This document shows positions 6,964 to 9,115 of a stretch of 9,115 bases of DNA, piece after piece. A program made the translations under genes and the position numbers. The stretch comes from Marinobacterium sp. xm-d-530 (lineage in GTDB: Bacteria; Pseudomonadota; Gammaproteobacteria; Pseudomonadales; Balneatricaceae), in contig CATEEE010000058.1 of assembly GCA_949499045.1 (NCBI GenBank), positions 1 to 9,115 of the forward strand. Direction: 5' to 3'. Numbering within the stretch: position 1 is the stretch's first letter; every line of letters begins with the position of its first letter. The notes under the pieces were generated by a model. That model was not told the DNA's origin. It ran no database searches and was given only the letters and a program-made list of their open reading frames with translations.

Positions 6964-7030
6964 ACTGGTCGATTCAGACAGTGGCGTGTAAACTAATGCC
7001 ACGTTGAATAGTCACAGGAACAACCTGAAC

Positions 7031-7351
7031 ATGCGCAAGCTCATCATCTCTGCTTTTCTTGCAACCCTCGTTACGGGCTGTACGACATTCCCTGGCGTCT
7101 ACAAAATGGACGTTCCGCAAGGTAACCAGGTCACTCAAGAGATGGTCGATCAGCTTCGTCCAGGCATGACCCAAAGCCAAGTTCGTTATGTGCTAGGTAC
7201 GCCCTTGCTAACAGACACCTTCAACCAGAACCGTTGGGATTATGTCTTTCAATTGGTGCAAGAAGATGAAGTGGTAGAACTGCGTCAGTTCCGTGTCTAC
7301 TTTGAAAACGACAAGCTAGTGCGTTTGGAAGGCGATCTGAAGCCACAATAA
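7031..7351 (+). CDS. bamE: Outer membrane assembly lipoprotein BamE (SmpA/OmlA)
   Basis: BamE is a small outer-membrane lipoprotein on the periplasmic face, part of the BAM complex that inserts beta-barrel proteins. From the ATG at 7031 it has 106 residues (E. coli 113). The first 16 residues are a lipoprotein signal (MRK plus a hydrophobic core) ending in the lipobox LVTGC, with C17 as the predicted lipidated cysteine. The SmpA/OmlA fold is marked by GMTQSQVRYVLGTPL (45-59) and RWDYVF (68-73), nearly as in E. coli. A TTG nine codons upstream would put an Asn/His-rich extension before the signal peptide and is unlikely; AGGAA (7016-7020) is 10 nt before the chosen ATG. I see no convincing separate promoter in the 67-nt recN spacer, so read-through from recN or a weak promoter supplies it. 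It ends at a bidirectional terminator. Confidence 0.95.
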   Translation: MRKLIISAFLATLVTGCTTFPGVYKMDVPQGNQVTQEMVDQLRPGMTQSQVRYVLGTPLLTDTFNQNRWDYVFQLVQEDEVVELRQFRVYFENDKLVRLEGDLKPQ

Positions 7352-7370
7352 AAGAGACGTCGACGAATAC

Positions 7371-7400
7371 AAAAAAGCCAACTTAAGAGTTGGCTTTTTT
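7371..7400. terminator. Bidirectional intrinsic terminator between bamE and rnfH
   Basis: A perfect 13-bp inverted repeat (7371-7383 with 7388-7400) surrounds a TAAG loop. Each arm carries GCCAACT-type core pairs flanked by six A or T bases, so both strands give a stem followed by six U residues. It ends bamE transcription rightward and ratA-rnfH transcription leftward. The last codons and stop of rnfH (TAA, 7385-7383) lie inside the hairpin. Confidence 0.93.
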
Positions 7401-7682
7401 GGCTTTAGCTTCTGCCGCTCGACGGGCACGAACCTCTTTAGGATCGGCAATTAATGGCCGGTAGATCTCCACTCTGTCCCCATCACGCAGGACCTCTGCT
7501 TTAGGATCTTTAATCGCACGACTAAAGATCCCCATAGGGTCGCTGTTAATATCGATCTGTTGATACAGCTCAGCAATACGGGATCGAACGACCGCATCGT
7601 AAACCGTTGTACCCTCTTCAACTTGTAAAACAATGATCTTCTGCTCAGTCGGTAAAGCATAGGCCACTTCAACGTTAATCAC
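7383..7682 (-). CDS. rnfH: RnfH family ubiquitin-like protein
   Basis: This is a 99-residue cytoplasmic protein of the RnfH (YfjF/RatB) family, a beta-grasp ubiquitin-like fold. Its molecular role is not settled: the name comes from linkage to rnf genes in Rhodobacter, and in E. coli it was also called RatB. Conserved stretches include VEVAYALP (4-11) and GDRVEIYRPLIADPKE (68-83), almost identical to E. coli. The C-terminus is a basic Ala/Arg/Lys tail. The start is a GTG at 7682 with GAGG (7689-7692) 6 nt upstream overlapping the ratA stop; an in-frame TGA two codons above excludes a longer version. It is 8 nt downstream of ratA, so the two form an operon. Its 3' end is built into the terminator shared with bamE. 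Confidence 0.93.
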   Translation of the reverse strand: MINVEVAYALPTEQKIIVLQVEEGTTVYDAVVRSRIAELYQQIDINSDPMGIFSRAIKDPKAEVLRDGDRVEIYRPLIADPKEVRARRAAEAKAKKANS

Positions 7683-7690
7683 TGATCACC

Positions 7691-8122
7691 TCATCCGTAA
7701 ATTTGATCAGCGCGCGACACAAAGGCATCCACCAGGGTTGTCGCGACACTATTAAACACTTTAGACATAGCCAGTCCGGTTAGCTTGCCTTCAAACTCGA
7801 AACTGAGATTGAGTTCCACCTTGGATGCCTCGTCTGATAACTCAGTAAACGTCCAAACCCCTTCAAGGCTTTTAAAGGGGCCATTAACCAAACCAATGGT
7901 CATAGATGAAGGGCGAACCAGCCTATTGCGCGTCGTAAAATCATAGCTCAGCCCACCCTTAGACAGATTCAATGTCGCTTCCAGCATTTCACCATTCTCG
8001 GCAATTACTTCAGTACCGGAGCACCAAGGCAGAAATTCTGGGTAGCGACGCACATCATTAATCAGATCAAACATCTGTTCAGCGGTGTGCAGGACAAGGG
8101 CGGTTCTGTTTACGACCGTCAT
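7691..8122 (-). CDS. ratA: Type II toxin-antitoxin system RatA family protein (START-like, Coq10-related)
   Basis: The 143-residue protein belongs to the RatA/YfjG branch of the SRPBCC/START-like fold (Coq10-type polyketide cyclase). In E. coli, RatA overproduction was reported to block 30S-50S association; the fold also suggests binding of a hydrophobic ligand such as ubiquinone, and the normal role is unclear. Family features include NRTALV near the start, NDVRRYPEFLPWC (22-34), FTTRN (62-66) and NGPFKSLEGVWTF (78-90). The reading frame is also open from a TTG at 8134, but the ATG at 8122 aligns with E. coli MPQISRTALV. Neither start has a good Shine-Dalgarno (GAGAT is 12 nt before 8122), so the start is less certain than the gene. 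It is divergent from smpB and is followed 8 nt later by rnfH. No antitoxin role should be assumed for rnfH. Confidence 0.9.
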   Translation of the reverse strand: MTVVNRTALVLHTAEQMFDLINDVRRYPEFLPWCSGTEVIAENGEMLEATLNLSKGGLSYDFTTRNRLVRPSSMTIGLVNGPFKSLEGVWTFTELSDEASKVELNLSFEFEGKLTGLAMSKVFNSVATTLVDAFVSRADQIYG

Positions 8123-8152
8123 AACGGTAGCCAAATCTCAAATAACTGTAAC

Positions 8153-8220
8153 GGGCTGTATATTGTCACGTTTATATCCTCTTTGAACAAGAGGATTCCT
8201 TCCTTTGCACACAACAGCCC
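8153..8220. repeat. Nested inverted repeats in the ratA-smpB divergent spacer
   Basis: An outer 7-bp inverted repeat, GGGCTGT (8153-8159) and ACAGCCC (8214-8220), encloses an inner perfect 8-bp repeat, ATCCTCTT (8176-8183) and AAGAGGAT (8189-8196), with loop TGAAC. The outer right arm abuts the smpB -10 box. No T-run follows the inner hairpin on the plus strand. It may be a protein-binding operator shared by the divergent genes or an RNA hairpin. The repeats are certain; their function is unknown. Confidence 0.55.
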
Positions 8221-8222
8221 TA

Positions 8223-8228
8223 TATAAT
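8223..8228 (+). promoter_or_regulatory. -10 box of smpB promoter
   Basis: TATAAT, a perfect -10 hexamer, ends 7 nt before the smpB ATG at 8236. At 17-nt spacing the -35 would be TTCCTT (8200-8205), a weak match. Transcription would start at about 8234-8236, leaving almost no leader, and no Shine-Dalgarno sequence is visible between the box and the ATG. Confidence 0.6.
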
Positions 8229-8235
8229 CCGCCGC

Positions 8236-8712
8236 ATGGCAAAAAAGAAGAAAGCTCCTGGCGGAAACACCATCTGCCAAAATAAACGTGCACGATTCGA
8301 GTACAGCATCGAAAATAAATTCGAAGCTGGCCTTGTGCTGACCGGGTGGGAAGTGAAAAGCCTACGCGAAGGCCGCGCACAACTGGTTGAGTCTTACATC
8401 GATTTTAAAAACGGTGAAGCTTGGCTATTGGGTGCCCACTTCTCGCCATTAAAAACCGCCTGCACACACGTTGTTGCAGATCCGGTTAGACCACGTAAAT
8501 TGCTGCTTAACCGCACAGAACTTAACCGCCTAGCCGGCGCCGTTGAAGCCAAAGGCTTTACCTGCGTTGCGCTTAGCCTCTACTGGAAAGAGAGCAATAT
8601 TAAGTGTGAGATCGGTTTAGCTAAAGGCAAGAAACTTCACGACAAGCGCGCGACTGAAAAAGAGCGCGACTGGAACCGTGAAAAACAGCGTGTTCTAAGC
8701 AAGAACCAATAG
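8236..8712 (+). CDS. smpB: SsrA-binding protein SmpB
   Basis: SmpB binds the tRNA-like domain of tmRNA and brings it to stalled ribosomes for trans-translation. The protein has 158 residues (E. coli 160). The OB-fold core shows NKRARFEYSIE (16-26), the family signature GWEVKSLREGRA (37-48), THVVADPVRPRKLLLN (77-92) and VALSLYWK (111-118). The basic C-terminal tail, GLAKGKKLHDKR (127-138) and onward, is the part that occupies the empty mRNA channel in known structures. The ATG at 8236 gives the normal N-terminus MAKKKK. It has no Shine-Dalgarno, and a TATAAT box lies only 7 nt upstream, so the mRNA may be leaderless. Its partner RNA gene ssrA follows 43 nt downstream with its own promoter. Confidence 0.98.
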   Translation: MAKKKKAPGGNTICQNKRARFEYSIENKFEAGLVLTGWEVKSLREGRAQLVESYIDFKNGEAWLLGAHFSPLKTACTHVVADPVRPRKLLLNRTELNRLAGAVEAKGFTCVALSLYWKESNIKCEIGLAKGKKLHDKRATEKERDWNREKQRVLSKNQ

Positions 8713-8717
8713 AGTTC

Positions 8718-8745
8718 TTGTAACCCAGATAGCAAACGCTATACT
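8718..8745 (+). promoter_or_regulatory. Sigma-70 promoter of ssrA
   Basis: TTGTAA (8718-8723) and TATACT (8740-8745) are separated by 16 nt. The mature tmRNA 5' end is 10 nt beyond the -10 box, so a short leader, presumably removed by RNase P, is expected. The promoter starts 5 nt after the smpB stop. Confidence 0.65.
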
Positions 8746-8755
8746 GGCTAGTTCT

Positions 8756-9115
8756 GGGGGTGACTTGGATTCGACGCCGATTACAAACCCTTAGGTGCAT
8801 GTCGAGAATGTGATGATTCTCGTTAATCCCTCATCACACAGTTATAGTTGCAAACGACGATAACTACGCTCTAGCAGCTTAAGTCTGCTAGCGCTGCCCT
8901 CTAAGGTGTCTATAACTCAGAGTTTCGGCAGTGTCATACGAGATAGAATCGCCCGGAGACTTCGCCTTAAGGCAAAGGGTTAAAACTCAAAAAGGCTCGC
9001 CCATAACAGCCTGACTCTCGGCTCGTGACGGGTTAATTCAATAGAGATGTCTATGCATGTAGAGCTTGAGGCAGAGGATTGACGGACGCGGGTTCGAAAC
9101 CCGCCACCTCCACCA
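8756..9115 (+). ncRNA. ssrA: Transfer-messenger RNA (tmRNA, SsrA)
   Basis: tmRNA rescues stalled ribosomes: it is charged with alanine, enters the A site with SmpB and encodes a degradation tag. The gene is complete at 360 nt (E. coli 363). The 5' end GGGGGUG pairs with CACCUCC (9105-9111) as a 7-bp acceptor stem whose third pair is the G-U wobble that specifies alanine (8758 with 9109). Discriminator A and a genome-encoded CCA (9113-9115) follow. The T arm (9088-9104) has a 5-bp GCGGG/CCCGC stem and loop TTCGAAA. Pseudoknot 1 is readable: CGAGAAT/ATTCTCG (8803-8809 with 8816-8822), with loop GTGATG (8810-8815) complementary to CATCAC (8832-8837). The tag frame begins with GCA at 8850. The stem CTAGCAG/CTGCTAG (8871-8877 with 8885-8891) carries the tag stop in its loop, as in E. 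coli. The 3' end coincides with the window edge. Confidence 0.98.
8850..8882 (+). other. tmRNA proteolysis-tag reading frame (ANDDNYALAA)
   Basis: Resume codon GCA at 8850 is followed by codons for ANDDNYALAA and TAA at 8880-8882. The E. coli tag is ANDENYALAA, differing at residue 4. The terminal LAA is the ClpXP/ClpAP degron. UAGUU just before the resume codon keeps the A at -4 known to set the frame in E. coli. It starts 12 nt after pseudoknot 1. Confidence 0.95.

Noticed and set aside
6981..7002. Hairpin GTGGC/GCCAC after recN as a terminator
   Set aside because: The stem is only 5 bp with a 12-nt loop and no T-run follows, so termination between recN and bamE is not supported.
7383..8122. 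ratA-rnfH read as a toxin-antitoxin pair
   Set aside because: RatA has reported toxicity in E. coli, but RnfH (RatB) has not been shown to be its antitoxin and both are conserved core genes, so I do not call a defence or addiction module.
8138..8380. 80-codon minus-strand frame covering the ratA-smpB spacer and the smpB start
   Set aside because: It runs antisense through the smpB N-terminus and both divergent promoters, has no recognisable domain, and its composition looks like reverse-complement noise.
8885..9087. Possible small protein genes within the tmRNA body
   Set aside because: This stretch is the pseudoknot-rich part of ssrA; its structure, not coding, explains it.

Overview
This window is a stretch of chromosomal housekeeping DNA from a gammaproteobacterium. 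The protein sequences resemble their Escherichia coli and Pseudomonas counterparts throughout, and the gene order (dapB-dnaJ-dnaK-grpE facing recN-bamE, then rnfH-ratA, smpB, ssrA) is a known gammaproteobacterial neighbourhood. The tmRNA tag (ANDDNYALAA), the moderate GC content and the dnaKJ-grpE-recN linkage favour a Pseudomonas-like or marine Oceanospirillales-type lineage over an enteric one. I cannot name a genus.

Left half, minus strand (5119 down to 1): grpE, dnaK, dnaJ, cysE and the first 144 codons of dapB, all co-directional. A good sigma-32-type heat-shock promoter lies between grpE and dnaK, and a weaker one lies upstream of grpE. The dnaK-dnaJ spacer carries two hairpins. The unusual member is cysE, a full-length serine acetyltransferase that starts 3 nt after the dnaJ stop codon and is followed 22 nt later by dapB. 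An amino-acid gene is therefore tied translationally and probably transcriptionally to the chaperone genes.

Centre, plus strand (5287 to 7351): recN, divergent from grpE and preceded by a LexA box of the form CTGT-N8-ACAG overlapping its promoter, then bamE. The fur gene that sits between recN and the bamE homologue in Pseudomonas is absent. A strong bidirectional terminator separates bamE from the convergent rnfH.

Right part: ratA-rnfH on the minus strand, a divergent spacer with nested inverted repeats, then smpB and ssrA (tmRNA) on the plus strand. smpB has a -10 box so close to its ATG that its mRNA may be leaderless. The tmRNA is complete (360 nt). Its acceptor stem with G3-U wobble, first pseudoknot, tag frame and T arm can all be read. 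The window ends exactly on its CCA.

The genes cover protein folding and stress (GrpE/DnaK/DnaJ), DNA double-strand-break repair under SOS control (RecN), outer-membrane assembly (BamE), ribosome rescue (SmpB and tmRNA), and cysteine and lysine/cell-wall precursor synthesis (CysE, DapB). No gap without a gene reaches 300 bases. I found no mobile element, CRISPR array or evidently undescribed system. The points worth a second look are the placement of cysE and several regulatory details.
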